Assembly: GCF_947179165.1 (NCBI RefSeq)
Contig: NC_077247.1
Coordinates: forward strand, 47,412,935 to 47,476,934
Length of the DNA: 64,000 nt
Direction: 5' to 3'
From: Solanum dulcamara
Taxonomy: Eukaryota > Streptophyta > Magnoliopsida > Solanales > Solanaceae
Shown: positions 45,126-57,900 of the stretch, piece after piece
Numbering within the stretch: position 1 is the first letter of the stretch
Layout: every line of letters starts with the position of its first letter
The notes under the pieces: model-generated
Told to the model about the DNA's origin: nothing
Database searches by the model: none
Seen by the model: the letters and a program-made list of their open reading frames with translations, nothing else
Made by a program: the position numbers and the translations under genes

Positions 45126-47869
45126 TCTATGAAGCCTTTATCAACAATCTAAGAGGTGTCAATGACAGGTTAATGGCTACCACAAATCAAATAAAGGAAA
45201 ACTAACTCAAAGCTGAAAAGATAACTGCGGTATCCTCCGAAAATAGGAAGGAATCACCAACTAGCTGGAAGCAAATAGATCCTCAACGGTGCGCCTGTTG
45301 ATGATCTCTAGTATCTGTCTCTGCATCATGAAACTATGCAGGCCGAATGGCGTCTGTACGTGGAATGTACGAGTATGTAAAATGTTAGAATGAAACATGC
45401 ATCAGGGTAGGATCAAATCAACTCAGGATCTCAACTCAAAAGAAGGAACAACTAAATTAAGATGTCTTAGGTTCAAATAAGAATATGATTTAGACAAGAC
45501 CAATCATATACTACCCAATTCAATCCATTCCAATCCGACTCACAGTACTATCAAGACTTATATGGGAGTTTCTCTTATCCGACAACTATCACTTATGAGC
45601 CAGTAATAGTACAAAAGGCCAACGTTGTTGCCACGTCCATTCATACCTTGCCAGGGTAAGAACGAATCAACAATCATGGATCCACGATCAATCAAGTCCT
45701 ATCATGTCAGGACAGTAATTTGGGAAACATTCGACTTTAATGATCCAATCCTCTCCTACGTTTGGCGACGTAGTTATTGGGTTTGAGTTATTACTTAATC
45801 TTACCCAATTCGGTGCTCGATACTCCTCTCAAGACTCAATGCTCATAAAACTCTATCCAATCAGTTCAATCTAATCATATCGACAAGTCTCATGTGGACC
45901 CCTATCAATTTATCAATTTTATCAATATCAAACCTTTCAACAAATCATACTATCCAATTAGTCCCAATTAGGGCTGTTCACGGTTTTGGTTAAAACCAAA
46001 ACCAAACCGAAAATTTAACCAAACCGAATAAAAAAACCGACATTCAGTTTGGTTTGGTTTGGTTTGGTTTTAAATTTGAATAACCGATAATATTTGGTTT
46101 GGTTATGGTTATAGTAAAAAATAACCGAATAAATAACCAAACCAAACCGATAATTATATACATAAAAATTATAATTATTTATATGTATAATATTAGCTTT
46201 TCATAAATAATTAAAAATATTTTATACCTTTTAATTATTAATTTAATTTTAATATACTTATTATGTCCAACAATCCAAGCCCAATCCAAGCCCAACTCTC
46301 TCAACTCTCAACTCTGAAGCCCAACTATGTGAATAGCCCTAGAAAGTAAAAACCCTACTCTTTCTTTTCCTTTTACATTTTCACTTCCAACTATGTGAAT
46401 AGCCCTAGAAAGTAAAAACCCTACTGTTTTGAGCATTGATTAGTTTGGAGCTTAAGCTAAGGAAGATGTACTTTTGATTATATTATGGTCTATGGATTCT
46501 CTAATATCTAGTTAGTTTAGTTTAAATATGTAATTTTTTTATTTATGGACAAAGTTGTTTGTATTTTGGAACCCCTATTTGACTTGCTCTTGTAAATATA
46601 AACTACGTTGCAAGTTTGGTGGACCTAATTTGCCATCAACATGTCTTTCCGACAATAAACCGAAAAACCGAACCAAACCGAACCAAACCGACAATAACCA
46701 AACCGTGGTTATTATTTTACTTGGTTTGGTTATGGTTTTAGACATTTAAAAACCGACTAAGTTGGTTTGGTTATGGTTTTAATCAATAACCGATCCAAAC
46801 CGAACCATGAACACCCCTAGTCCCAATCACATCTTTCAAGAGTAGTTAGATATACTTATATGACAACAATAAGTTATGTTCCTATTTTATGCCATTCACA
46901 TTCCTAGCTATCCTAATTCATGCTTTTCATTCCAATCAATACATATACATAATCATTTACAATCAATATATATATGGATACAGTTTATAAATAACATATG
47001 AAAAGTAATTGTTCAAGAATTCAAGTCATGAAGATCATCAATCAATTAATAGTATGTAAAGATATTCTAGGGTTTTAGGAAAATTCAAGAAAACGTTCAT
47101 GGAGGGTTCAAGTCTTTCACAATTCCTATCCAACACATCTATGGGGCATATGGAAGAACTCAATCCATATTTTAGGTTAGCCTTACATACCTGGAAGAAT
47201 TCAATTTTTGAAAGACTTTGAAGAACTTGACGAATGCTCTTGGAACCTTACCTTTCTCTTCTCTTGAATTAACTTAGAACTTGAACTCTAGCCCTCTTTC
47301 TCTTCTCTAAACCTTGCTCTCAATGTTCTTGGGCGTTTTTGGAGAGAAAAACTCCTTTGAAACTGATATGGGGGTGGAATTTATCCCTAAAAATGCGTCC
47401 AAGATCGTATTTATATAATAGGGAATGGTCCAAGTTTCCCTTACTAAAATATGGAAAGACTGGGCAAGTCCGCGATAGGTCCGCGTCGCGGACTTGTCAC
47501 GTACCTCTCTGTTCGACTGGGCATAACTTTTTACTTCGAACTCCAAAAAATGCAATCTTGGTGGTGTTGGAAATAAGACTCAAAAACCTTTAATTTGATA
47601 GGTTATGGTCCACCAATTCGTTATATTTTAGAAGATATGGTCATTTGAAGTTTACCCTTATACGGACTCATCGGAAAACTTAACCGATAGAAATTTTTTG
47701 GACTTGTCTTGGTGTTAGAGATCCCTTAGGACCACAAAACACATCTAATACACTTCAAATACTTATAAATTGATCCTAACTCATATATATAACTAGAAGT
47801 CACCGAGTTCGATCCTACACGCATATGAAGAATGGTTCGAGTCTTGGCAAAAAAAATTGGGGTGTTACA
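45126..47869 (-). mobile_element. LTR-type element, left end truncated, carrying a nested hAT element
   Basis: The right end, read on the - strand, begins TGTAACACCCCAATTTTTTT, a common start of Solanaceae LTRs. There are no retroviral coding motifs. Without the nested element it is about 1.9 kb, so it is probably a solo or partial LTR. No matching target-site duplication was found on the left, where it abuts the ERF-E 3' UTR. Confidence 0.55.
45969..46819. mobile_element. hAT-type non-autonomous element, 851 bp
   Basis: The ends are TAGGGCTGTTCACGG and CCATGAACACCCCTA, with an 8-bp target-site duplication GTCCCAAT (45961-45968 and 46820-46827). The arms are rich in AACCGAACC/GGTTTGGTT words. 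A 39-bp segment starting 'ccaactatgtgaatagccc' occurs twice, at 46321 and 46387. No transposase. Confidence 0.88.
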
Positions 47870-48140
47870 ATTCTACTAGAAAATGTAAAGGAGTTAAGAA
47901 CCTCACTTTGAAAAAATCACTTATTTTGAATTATAAAAAAATTCCAACAATTCACTTAATATGCACTAGAATAAGTACTTGGCAAGTAAATTAAAAAATA
48001 TCACTCTAAAATATTTACATGTAATCCTAATGAATAACGAACTTGGTAAGAAGTTTATTTTTTTCCTACTATTTTGATTACGACAAAAATATTTTTTTGT
48101 CATTTTCAAGCCATTTGATTAAATGCCATGTAACTAATTA
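47870..48140. other. Proximal upstream region of ERF-F
   Basis: It matches the ERF-D region 42290-42400 ('acttggcaagtaaattaaaaaatatcac' and 'cctaatgaataa'). M2 is not present here; the LTR element occupies that position. Confidence 0.55.
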
Positions 48141-48141
48141 G

Positions 48142-48252
48142 TGGATCAGACATATCCCCATTGAGAGGGGGGTCTATATAAATCACTCTTCCTCTTCCTT
48201 TTTCACTCACTGAGTCTTTTCTATATACAATAAAATTCTTGTGTTTTTCGAA
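48142..48252 (+). promoter_or_regulatory. Core promoter of ERF-F
   Basis: GTGGATCAGACATATCCCC, then TTGAGAGG and TATATAAA at 48175-48182, CACTCTTCC and CACTCACTGAGTCTTT. The promoter looks intact although the gene is frameshifted. Confidence 0.7.
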
Positions 48253-48620
48253 ATGGTAAAGAGAGAAAACGGCAATACAGCGGCGGTGACGATAGTTGTA
48301 CCCCAAATGAGGTACGTTACAGAGGTGTAAGTAAGAGGCGATTTGGGAGGTACTCAGCTAAGATTACAAATATCCAACAGGAACATATCTGGCTTGGGAC
48401 TTTTTATACGGCGGAAGATGCTGCTAGGGCTTATGATAGAGCACCGAGGATGTATCGTTGCCCTAGAGCCATAACTAATTTCCCGCTGACAAATGAGGGT
48501 AACCTCGAAAATGCTAATGATTTTATCGGCGGCGGAGCTGGGGTCCAGGATCAGCCACCAACCAACAATGCGGAGGATCTCCATCTTGAGCTCACCCTTG
48601 CCCCGCCAGGGAGCATGTGA
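48253..48620 (+). pseudogene. ERF-F: AP2/ERF gene with a 1-bp frameshift
   Basis: The ATG frame stops after 25 codons, just inside the domain. The cause is a C-run of four at 48301-48304, where ERF-C has five; with one more base the remainder reads as a 122-residue ERF. The downstream frame is otherwise open to the family ending LHLELTLAPPGSM and has IWLGTF and ARAYD. DNA-contact positions are altered: Arg150 is Ser, Pro153 Arg, Trp154 Phe, Glu160 Lys, and the loop before IWLG is one residue short. It is either a young pseudogene or a homopolymer sequencing error. The many contact changes suggest relaxed constraint either way. Confidence 0.8.
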
Positions 48621-50035
48621 AATAGTATAGCATTTCTTAGAAGAAAAATAGTTTAATTTCCCTTTTAGATTTTTATAAGGAAAATATATATATATATATA
48701 GGAACCTTTTCTCATATCTCCTGATGATAAAAGTAATGGACTAGTATTAATTTAGAGACTTTTAATTATGTCTTGTTCGTAGTATCATTTTTCTTTCTTT
48801 ATTGAATTCAGTTGAATGAAAAATTATTTGGTTGCATTGTTTCTATACTCAGTTGACTAGATTTGATTCTCCTGTGACAACGTTTATTCTGTTTGCAAGT
48901 ACGTATTTATTATGTGAAGTGATATGAGTATAAAGAAGTCAGTTTTGGTCAAGAATGTGGTTAGTTATTGTTTCATTCTTTTGTTTCAGCAGTGACTTTA
49001 GCATAAAAGAGTCTCTTATATGTGAGCATTTGATAAGCAAGTTCTCATCTATACACTCTTCTTTGAGGATCATTTTGTTTGTTTATAAGTTTATCGAATG
49101 TCAAATGATCAACTCAAAACCCTTTGGAAGATTCAGAATTTATATAGATTGGTTGAAATGTAGGTCCAGAAATATTTTAATGATCATATATATACTAATA
49201 TACATAAAGTCCAAGTAGCGGATGCCATAAGGTAGGTTGATCCTGCACTGTTTGAAGCTACTTCGTGAATATATAGCACCTATCGAGCAACATCGGTATA
49301 GTTGATAAAGAGTTATGCCAAGCTCTACTCCTCCAACATATTTTCCAAGTCTATAGTTCATGTATATGTATCAGGGTAGGAAGGTTTAAGTCCAAGCATT
49401 ATTATAGTAATATTATGTTAATGCGTAACCTAAAAAGTGTATGATTTATTGATTATACGATAACGTAAAATGACATACTTATTTTTTATTTGAATTAAAA
49501 TTACAATTATATTTAATGTATATATAATATGTAATTTGTGCCAACTAAAAAAACATTTATACTTACCATATGTATAATTCATAGTCTACTTGTACATAGT
49601 CAAAATATTCTATTATTTAAAAAATATTAGTACTTCAACAAAACCTTATTTAGTTTTGACCTATCAAATACCAAAATGCAAATGACATTCAATATTTGTA
49701 AATTGATTGGTGATCCCCAATAAATCTTTAAAAACTTTTTTTTTGGGATATCCTTATAATTTTCTTGACTTGAGTAAAAAAAAAAAAGGACAAATAGAAA
49801 GAGGAAAAATATTTTAACTTCCCTTTATTTGTTGAGGGTGGGTGGAGGATGCCCCGTTGGAAAATAGAAAAAGACAATAAGACATGGAGTTTCATAATAA
49901 CAGTTAAAAGATATAAATTAAATGTGAATATATCATTCTCACGTATCAAAATAAAACATAAAAAAATTGCTTAACTAATTAAGTGTGTGTTTGGTTCAAG
50001 GGAAGAAAATATTTCTTAATTTTGTTTTGGAAAAT
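48621..50035. other. 3' flank of ERF-F and upstream modules of the ghost ERF
   Basis: 3' UTR like that of ERF-C and D, then 49325-49400 matching the ERF-D flank without the MITE. From about 49415 M2 (landmark near 49531) and the proximal block ('gtgtgtttggttcaaggg', 'ttggaaaataa') of a further ERF unit. No supported gene; open frames at 48955-49218 and on the other strand have no domain. Confidence 0.6.
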
Positions 50036-50160
50036 AACTTTCCCGTTTAGATTTTTGTAAGGAAAAACAATAATACAGTAATCTTTTTTCATATCTCCTG
50101 ATGATAGAATTAATGTTGTATTAATTTAGAAACTTAATGTCTTCTTCGTTGTATTTTATT
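50036..50160 (+). pseudogene. Ghost ERF locus: 3' UTR fused to upstream block
   Basis: At about 50035 the proximal upstream block ('tttggaaaataac') passes directly into family 3' UTR sequence ('tttagatttttgtaagg', 'aaacaataatacag', 'tcatatctcctgatgata', 'tttagaaactta'). In ERF-D the same two stretches are separated by about 700 bp holding the core promoter and the whole coding region. This is a deleted ERF copy of which only the flanks survive. Confidence 0.75.
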
Positions 50161-50719
50161 ATTTTATTTTATTTAATACTTTTATTTTTCACAAAACATT
50201 AATATTTCTCCATAGTAATGACTTAAAAGGTAAAGATGGAAATAAACAACTAATTATACTTTGGATTTTTTAGAATGAAAATTATTTTAGATCATCTATT
50301 TTAAGTAAAGACGACAACTAAAATGGACAAGAGGAAGTAGTTATATTAATTGAAAATTGAGATTACTCGCATAAAGCCAAACCCAGCCCAATCATCTCAA
50401 GTGTTTTATGATTAATTAGCTCAAATATATTCTTTTTCTTTCTTATCACTTAATTAGCTCTATTAAATTATTATTACAGTTCATTACCATTGATAGTAAC
50501 CGTAAGCATGCTACTATATAAAAATAGATCAGATCGAACTTCATATTAATTCTAAGGTAATTTACGTGTAAATATAGGTTGATTAGTGGTGTTATTATAT
50601 TCGTGCTGCTTAATTACTGGATACATCCGTCTTCAATATAAAGTTGTTGTTTCTATATGTCTTTGATGCCTGAGTAATTAATTTAGGACCATTTTTTGAA
50701 TGTTCCTCTAGTGCCTAAT
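50161..50719. other. Downstream module of the ghost unit
   Basis: It matches 38160-38880 in order ('acaactaattatacttt', 'agatcagatcgaacttc', 'cctgagtaattaa', 'tgaatgttcctctag'). No gene. Confidence 0.6.
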
Positions 50720-51048
50720 TGTAACAACTCAAAATTCCAACACAAACAGTGATGTATATTATAACCTCCGAGCATAATTACACTGAATTTTGGAAATACT
50801 AATAGAATGAAGAACACGTGGAATGGGTACTCCTTCAATTCATCCTTACTCTGAGGTTGGCAAATCACAGTATTTGCCTAAGCATAACAACAATATGCAT
50901 AAATTCTAGAGGACAACCTTTTTATCTTTACTCAATTTGGATCCCAAGCAAAATAATATAATTAGGCTGTCTAGTTCTTGGGCCTCTTTGTGGTTTAGCC
51001 CCAGGCCCAATGGCCTGGCCAGCCTTTGGGATATCCGTGTTCACAACA
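50720..51048. mobile_element. Short solo LTR, 329 bp
   Basis: It begins TGTAACAACTC and ends TTCACAACA, with the direct repeat CTAAT / CCAAT (50715-50719 and 51049-51053). The paralogous downstream modules near 38875 and 43505 lack it, giving the empty site before 'aagctcgtttt'. Confidence 0.75.
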
Positions 51049-51053
51049 CCAAT

Positions 51054-52930
51054 TAAGCTCGTTTTCTTGATGTCATAATTGGAAATATTCAGTACAGCAG
51101 TGCAGACTAATGACCTGTGAATTTACTCCTATATTAATTAATTTTTCATGTTAGCTGGGTGTTCCCGGTTAAGGCTAATGACCTGGATTTCAGTCATTTA
51201 ATATACTTTTCAGTTGACAATAATGACTTGTTGCATTTTTTTTGCTGGCCTGGATTTTGTTATCTGAGGTAACCATAGTATTAATGTTTTCTGCTTCTTT
51301 TTTTACGCCTGGCCAATTTTAATTTTGTCCATGTAAAGTCTTATGCCTAACTCACACCCCAAAAACTAGCTCAAAGGGAGGAGAATTATCCAAGCATTAT
51401 AAGGAGTCCACCCATCCCATTAACCATCAATGTGGGACTTTTGTCATTCTCCAACAGTCTTATCTGCGATTAGACCCGCCTTCTCTAGCTTGCTCCTGAT
51501 TACCAGTGTAAATCTTATAATTCTCTGTAGAGAAATTGTTCTTCCAATCAACTTCATTAAAATTTTGAATATTCTGACTTGATGTGGGCCAAGTGTTATA
51601 GCGTAACTCATTTGATATGATTTCTTATGTATCTTGTACATTCCGACATCTAACCATTTTGGGGGATTTTGAAATAAGAGTAGCGATGCGCGCTGGTGAG
51701 AATTAAAACCAACTTCTTTTCCATCTCCTTCAAATCAGAGGAAGGTTGGAGGTAAAATGTACAAGTAAATAAAAGCAGTTTCTCTCTCAACTCTGTTTTA
51801 TTTAAGTTTGGTTGTAAAAACTGCAGGGCTTTTATATCTTCCTCAATTGTCAAGTCCTCGTTTGCTTCTTTGCTGTGTCGTCGATCTCAAGCTTTGTAAC
51901 GTCAATAGTTATGAAATGATCTTTCCAGAAACACTTATTTTCTTTCAAAAGTTTGGTCAAACACCTTAATTTGCACTTTTTTGGAAAAAATAAGTATTTT
52001 TTACATCTCAAAAACTTGAGCAAACATGCTATTATATTGAAGTTGCATGTCTTGTAGTATTTATTATGGTAGTCATTTATTATGCCTTCGCTTCGCAGTA
52101 ATGAACACAGATGATTCTCCTAGATCATCCAGGAAGACAAGCACTGCTTCTTCAATTCCTTGTTTGACTGACTCGATTTGCATCAAATCAGTCATTTTTC
52201 AGTCCTCTTTTATCCAACACGCGTCCTACATAATAAGTTTGAAACATCAAGATAACGAGGTAAACCACGTATATATGATCAAGATATAAGGCGATAATGT
52301 ACTAGAAATATACACTCTTATTAGCTAAATAAATATATTTGATCCCACATTCATTCAGACTTTCGCTCCTTCTTGCGAGTAAGTTCAAAAATTCACATTA
52401 TGGCTAAAAACAAACTTCAAATGTAATTGAAGGACTCGCATATTAAAATAATTCATTTTATCTCGCAAAGATAAATCATGTGCCTCCCAAGTGCCCAAAA
52501 AATATAATACTTGGGGAAAAATAATTCATTTTATCTTGCACATATGGGTAAATGAAGACGTTGGGCTTATGAAGAGGGAAACGGGATACTTGGGACGGAT
52601 ATCTCGGGTCATTTATTTGGATTGTCCAAGTATTTCAGGTAATTAACTTCCATTTTAATAAAAATAGGTAATTAAGTAGATCCAGATGAATATTTTGTCT
52701 ACTTTTCCCCTAAATTGCATCGTTACTAAAATTTTACGGACCCATTGATGCAAATATGAATAATTTTCACTTAATTTGAAAAATTCAAATTTAACTTAAA
52801 ATTGGATTCGGAATTTGAAACTAACTTATAACCTTTTTTCTTAATAAAAAGAATATAATCAAACACAACTTCATTTTAAATTTCAAATAAAATTAAACAT
52901 AATTTATTTATGGTCAAACGCTTACTAACA
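51054..52930. other. Intergenic region with LTR fragment and unrecognised open frames
   Basis: At about 51340-51457, read on the - strand, TGTTGGAGAATGACAAAAG and 'cccacattgatgg' resemble a copia LTR start, with no partner or ends found. On the - strand 51650-51900 is open for about 80 codons (TIEEDIKALQFLQPNLNK); it may be an exon relic of an unknown gene. A short + frame at 52047-52289 has no domain. Confidence 0.4.
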
Positions 52931-53540
52931 GCTTGTTTAGATGGTTAGTAAGAACACCACATTTGTTTTTATTGTTTTTTTAATTACATGGTGGTTTGAT
53001 TTCATGGTTTTTTAACCATGAAAACCTTCACTTTTTGAAACCACCAATTTGGTGGTATTCCATTGTTTACTTATTATTATTTTTCAATTATACCCTTAAT
53101 TTTTAATAATTTCAATTTACCCTTTATTCTTTAGTAAACGCTACCCTAATATATTTACTACTTTCACTATCATATTACTCATTCTCCTCAACAATAATTT
53201 TTGAAGCATCTACACAATCTTGATTTTCCTTGTTCATAAAATCCTCATTCTGGAAATAATCATCTTCAAAGAGGAAGTGGGCCTTCTTTATGCTTCTGGG
53301 AGTTACGATCATTTAATCTGATGGTCAAAACTATCTTCTCCGTGATGCAATTTCCAACATTGTCCGTGTTAACTTTTTGAGACTGTACCCTGAGAAAAGA
53401 ACAACATTCTTCTTAAAAATTCAAATCATTGAAGGAAAAGATTAAGCGAGAAAACATTTTTACAAACATAATATTGTACAATACAATATCATATTATATC
53501 ATATATTATGAAATCACGAGATATTACCATCCAAATATAG
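52931..53540. mobile_element. Possible MITE
   Basis: Left 'gcttgtttagatggtta' and right 'atattaccatccaaatata' are imperfect inverted termini resembling plant elements with CTTGTTTGGATGG ends. No target-site duplication was confirmed. Confidence 0.3.
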
Positions 53541-54733
53541 GGTTAGAGGTGGGCCTCTATTGTTAAAATGGGTCCATGAATGACACGGGACCTTTTTGAA
53601 GTTAGTGACCACACGAGTCGGTGAAAAGTTCAAAAAGGAATATTGTCAAATAAATAAACCAAAAATCACTCGGAGAAGAAGAAAAAAAGGGAGTACAGGT
53701 AACGGCGCCGTGAAGCTGGAAATAATGATTAATGGGGCGCGTGGAATCTCATAGGTCCCACCAGGCACCTTCAGAATAACGTTTACACCCATTTTCCTCA
53801 TGCACAAATTAATTAACAAGCGGCCAATAAAAAAAGTAATTAATTATATAATATATAGAATAATTAATTGATTTATTGTTTATCTATATAGCTAAAAAGA
53901 AAATATGTCACATACATTAAGATAATATCATATTTATAATTTGATTTCCACGTAATTTTCTACCACATAATTTATCTAGAGAGGTAAATTTGAAACATGA
54001 AATGACGGCCGGGCTTGTAGTAAGGGTTATAGTAGTAAATAAGGTGACAACAAATCTGCCTGCTATATTGGGCCTGACGCTTTATTAGGTACCTATCCAT
54101 TAAAATTTTTAAAAGTAAATTATTAAGAAAAAAAAAAAAAACTTGAAATGAAAAAAGTTAGGTGTTGCGTGTCTTACTTTTTTTAAAAAAAAAAATAATA
54201 AGGTGTGGTCCACTCCACTCTGATTCTCATCGACTTATTGTTTAATGTGTGTGCAGTGCAGTACTACTGCTGGAAATTCACTGTTTAATGCGTCATCTCA
54301 TTTTGTTTTCTCACTTCCAATACGTGTTATTTTCTCACTTTCCTGCCAAAAATACATAGACCATCAAAATACGAATCAAATCTGGACAAGTAAGATATAA
54401 AATTCGTTTGGGTCATAACTTTTTTTAATTTTTTTATAAAAATATTATTGAAAAATCATAGTTCCATCATAAAAATTTCAAATATAATTTTAAATTTATC
54501 TTTGAAATTTGAAAAACACTCGTAATCTTGTTTTTACTTTCACTTTTCCTATCAAAATTCACCCTAAACTTTATTTTTATAAATATAATTTTATTTAAAT
54601 TATATTTCATGATTTTTTTAGAAAAAATACATTTAAACAACTAAATATATTTCTAAAAATTATAATCAAACACAATTTCAACTTTAGAAATTTAAAATAA
54701 AATGAAAAATTATTTGTAATGCTCCCTCTCGTC
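53541..54733. other. AT-rich intergenic region
   Basis: No gene or bounded repeat recognised. Confidence 0.5.
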
Positions 54734-54920
54734 CAGTGGCGAAGCCACTTGGGGTTAAAGGTTCATCTGAACCTCCTTCGACAAAAAATTATATTATTTA
54801 TATATGGTTAAAATAAATTTTTATAAATATTTAGTAGATGTTGAACCCCGTTCAACTAATTCATATGTCTACTTCTTCAGTTTTTGAACTTCCTTAGTCA
54901 AAATTTTGGTTCCGCCACTG
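54734..54920. mobile_element. hAT-type MITE, same family as 43582-43753
   Basis: 187 bp with CAGTGGCGAAGCCA and TGGTTCCGCCACTG ends and an 8-bp target-site duplication CTCTCGTC / CTCTCATC (54726-54733 and 54921-54928). No coding capacity. Confidence 0.88.
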
Positions 54921-54928
54921 CTCTCATC

Positions 54929-57900
54929 CATATTGAATGTATTGTTGAAATTTTTTTCATAGTTCAAAATGAGTGAATTTTTCAATGCTCAAGAGAATTG
55001 TTAGGGACTTTTTTCAATATTTTTACCTTTCTTTTTAATATTTATGAATATTTAAATGGGTAATAGTGAAAGATAACATTTAATTTTTGTACTTAAATAT
55101 TTTTATTAAGAGGAGTGTGATGTGTCATACCCCAATGATTAAGTTAATATGGACTAAAAGAAATAGTATGTAGTAGCTCGTATAGGTAGAATGTAACAAA
55201 ATATTAATTGTTAATTTTATGATCATAAACACATAATTACATAAAATTAAAATTAAAAAATTATTAAAAAGAAAAAAAGGAACATTATTTTAAAACAGAT
55301 TATAAAGAATAAGACGAATAAATTGAAGTAGATAAAATATTTTACATAGTTACAATGTAAATCAGTTTTTCTACCTCTGCAAAATGATGGTAAAATTTGC
55401 GTAATACTTTATCTTTTCTCAACTTTAGAATTTTCCATTTAAAATTTAGTTAATTGTACATTTGTACGTTCACCTACCTTTCAAATTTCAATTGGTTCTC
55501 TGCATGAAATATTTACGTAATCTTCTTTCTATTCTTGTTTCTTATCTATGTAGAGCCCACCACATTGCTTGTTTTAAAATATAAAAAAAAAAGTAGCTTT
55601 TGGTGACAACTCGAAAATTATTTCATTTTTGTAACGTTTCCTTACTCCTATATAATCTATGACTTGTCCAGTGTTTGCTGCGTTTGCTGGAAATAGAGAC
55701 ATTTTTTTTTCTTTTTGACCAATTCAACACACAATGATTGTGTTACAAATTCTATAGTATTAATTAATTTATCAAAGTTAAATAATTTTAAAGTTAAAAC
55801 AGAAAAATGTTAAATAATTAAAGCTAAAACAGCAAAATGTTTGACTAACCTATGAGGACAAGACGCCCCATTAATTACACTATACCATATACTTTTAATA
55901 TTACACCTAAACTGTCATTGTCATTTCCTTTAATATCACACTAAAACAGTCATTATAATCATTTAATTGATACCATTTATCAGCTGCATGCATGCTACTG
56001 GTAAATCTTGTTAAAGAGTAGACAGGTGCTACAAAAGATTTCTTTTGTATGAATATCTTTTCTTGGTATGAAAAGCTTTATTGTTTTTTAATACTTTATT
56101 GACAGACATTACATTTTTTTAATCATTATGTAATGTTTGTGCTTATTAATTACTCCATTTGGTTAAAGAACTACTCCATCCTTTTAATCAAAATGGTATA
56201 AATCTTTTCTTTACATGGATATTTTGTGGAATTAAAATTAAAAAGACTGGACCCACAAATACTGATATATAGATACTTAAAATAATTCAAAATATGTTGG
56301 AAAAAATCAAGCTTTAATTAAGCATTCACTAACCTTTTGTTATGTCTTCCTTTAAGCTGTATTTTTTTTTCCTACCATATATTGTGGGGCTTGGATCCAT
56401 AATGTGATGTTTATAAGTTTCAACCATGATCAAAACTAAATTAAATACAATTCACTTTTTTTTAACTCCTTTGACACTCATATATTTATAAACGTTTGTT
56501 GAATGTCATAATATATATACAAGTCTAGACAAAATATTTTGTGTTATTGCATGTAATTTAATTGTGTATTAACATTATAATGCACTTAAATTCATATTAT
56601 ATAACCTACATATAGCCCCACCAATACCCCATTCTCATAAAGCCAGAAAAATAAGACCTTATCCCTTAATAACCCTAAATTCTGGGGATTAATTTCTTGG
56701 TCCCCAAAAAAAGAAAAAGTTCTTGGTCCCCCAATACCTTCAATGGGTTACATTCTATCAATCAAATACCTTTCTACTATAATCTATTTTGCAGTCTATT
56801 TTATGACTTATTTTTTAACGTTACTACTGTTTTTTCTTGTACGTACTCTCAATAAAATGGACCCAACCTAGAATTACGAGACATATATTGAAATAAGATT
56901 GAATTTAATGGTGTACATATTTACTATTTTTTTATAACGTTACTATTCTTTTTTCCTAGTTGCATTCTGGCGTACATAAAATTTATTAAATTAATTCTAT
57001 TAGAATAATTGTATGTTTTAGTGTTTCCATTACAAAATCAACAAAGAACGTTGGAAACAAAACAAAGTTTTTGTGTTCGAATTTCTTAATTAGTACTCAT
57101 ATGAAAGAAGTAGTAGCCATGTCAGAATTTTCAGAGATTTAAAATATAAAAAATTTAAACACATAAAAAGGTTTGAGAAAATTTAATATCTATTTTATAT
57201 ACATTAGAAAGATAATTTTAAACATTAATCATACAATATAATTTATCAGAAATTTTTGATGAATCCCTTTTACTCACCCCCCGCCCCCACCAACACCAAC
57301 ACCACACACACGATTTAGAAGAATTCATAATACAAGACTAAAGCCCTGAAATTTTACCAAAATGTATAAGTGGTACCACGAAATTAGTACCGGTTTTTAT
57401 TGAATTGTAGTTAATACTCTCTCAGTCCACCTTTACTTTATTATTTATTAGTATATATTAAAAATAATTATCCAATTTTATTTATTAAATTTAAAAAATT
57501 AAAAAATAATTTATCATTTTGTATTCATATTATTTTAGTTATTAGATATTATTCATTTCCCAACACTTAAATAGCTTATATTTAATAAAGGTGATATGAT
57601 ATAATTATTCGATTATTTTATTATTTTTAAAAAAGTTTATCAAATCAAATATGAACATATAGTTAGACTCGTGACACGAATTCGAATTTAATTAAACTCT
57701 AATATAAATATCGATCACCCGATAGAGAAATAAATAAATAAATAAAATCATAGGTTTAATTTATTCAAAAATGCAGAAGTGGCACCGAAAGTGTGGGTTT
57801 TGGTGGTTGTTTTTTTTGCCAAAAATAAAGTTGTAGCCCTAAACAGTAGTAGAAGTTACACTGATTTTCATCAAAATATTAGTAGTTCGCCTTTTCTTGA

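Noticed and set aside
45126..47869. Complete Gypsy retrotransposon
   Set aside because: No gag, protease, RT, RNase H or integrase motif is present in this interval; only LTR-type sequence and a hAT element.
51340..51457. Cassandra-type TRIM with 5S rRNA-like promoter
   Set aside because: The TGTTGGAGAATGAC start and the 'cccacattgatgg' context resemble an ordinary copia LTR; I could not see 5S box motifs or the element ends.
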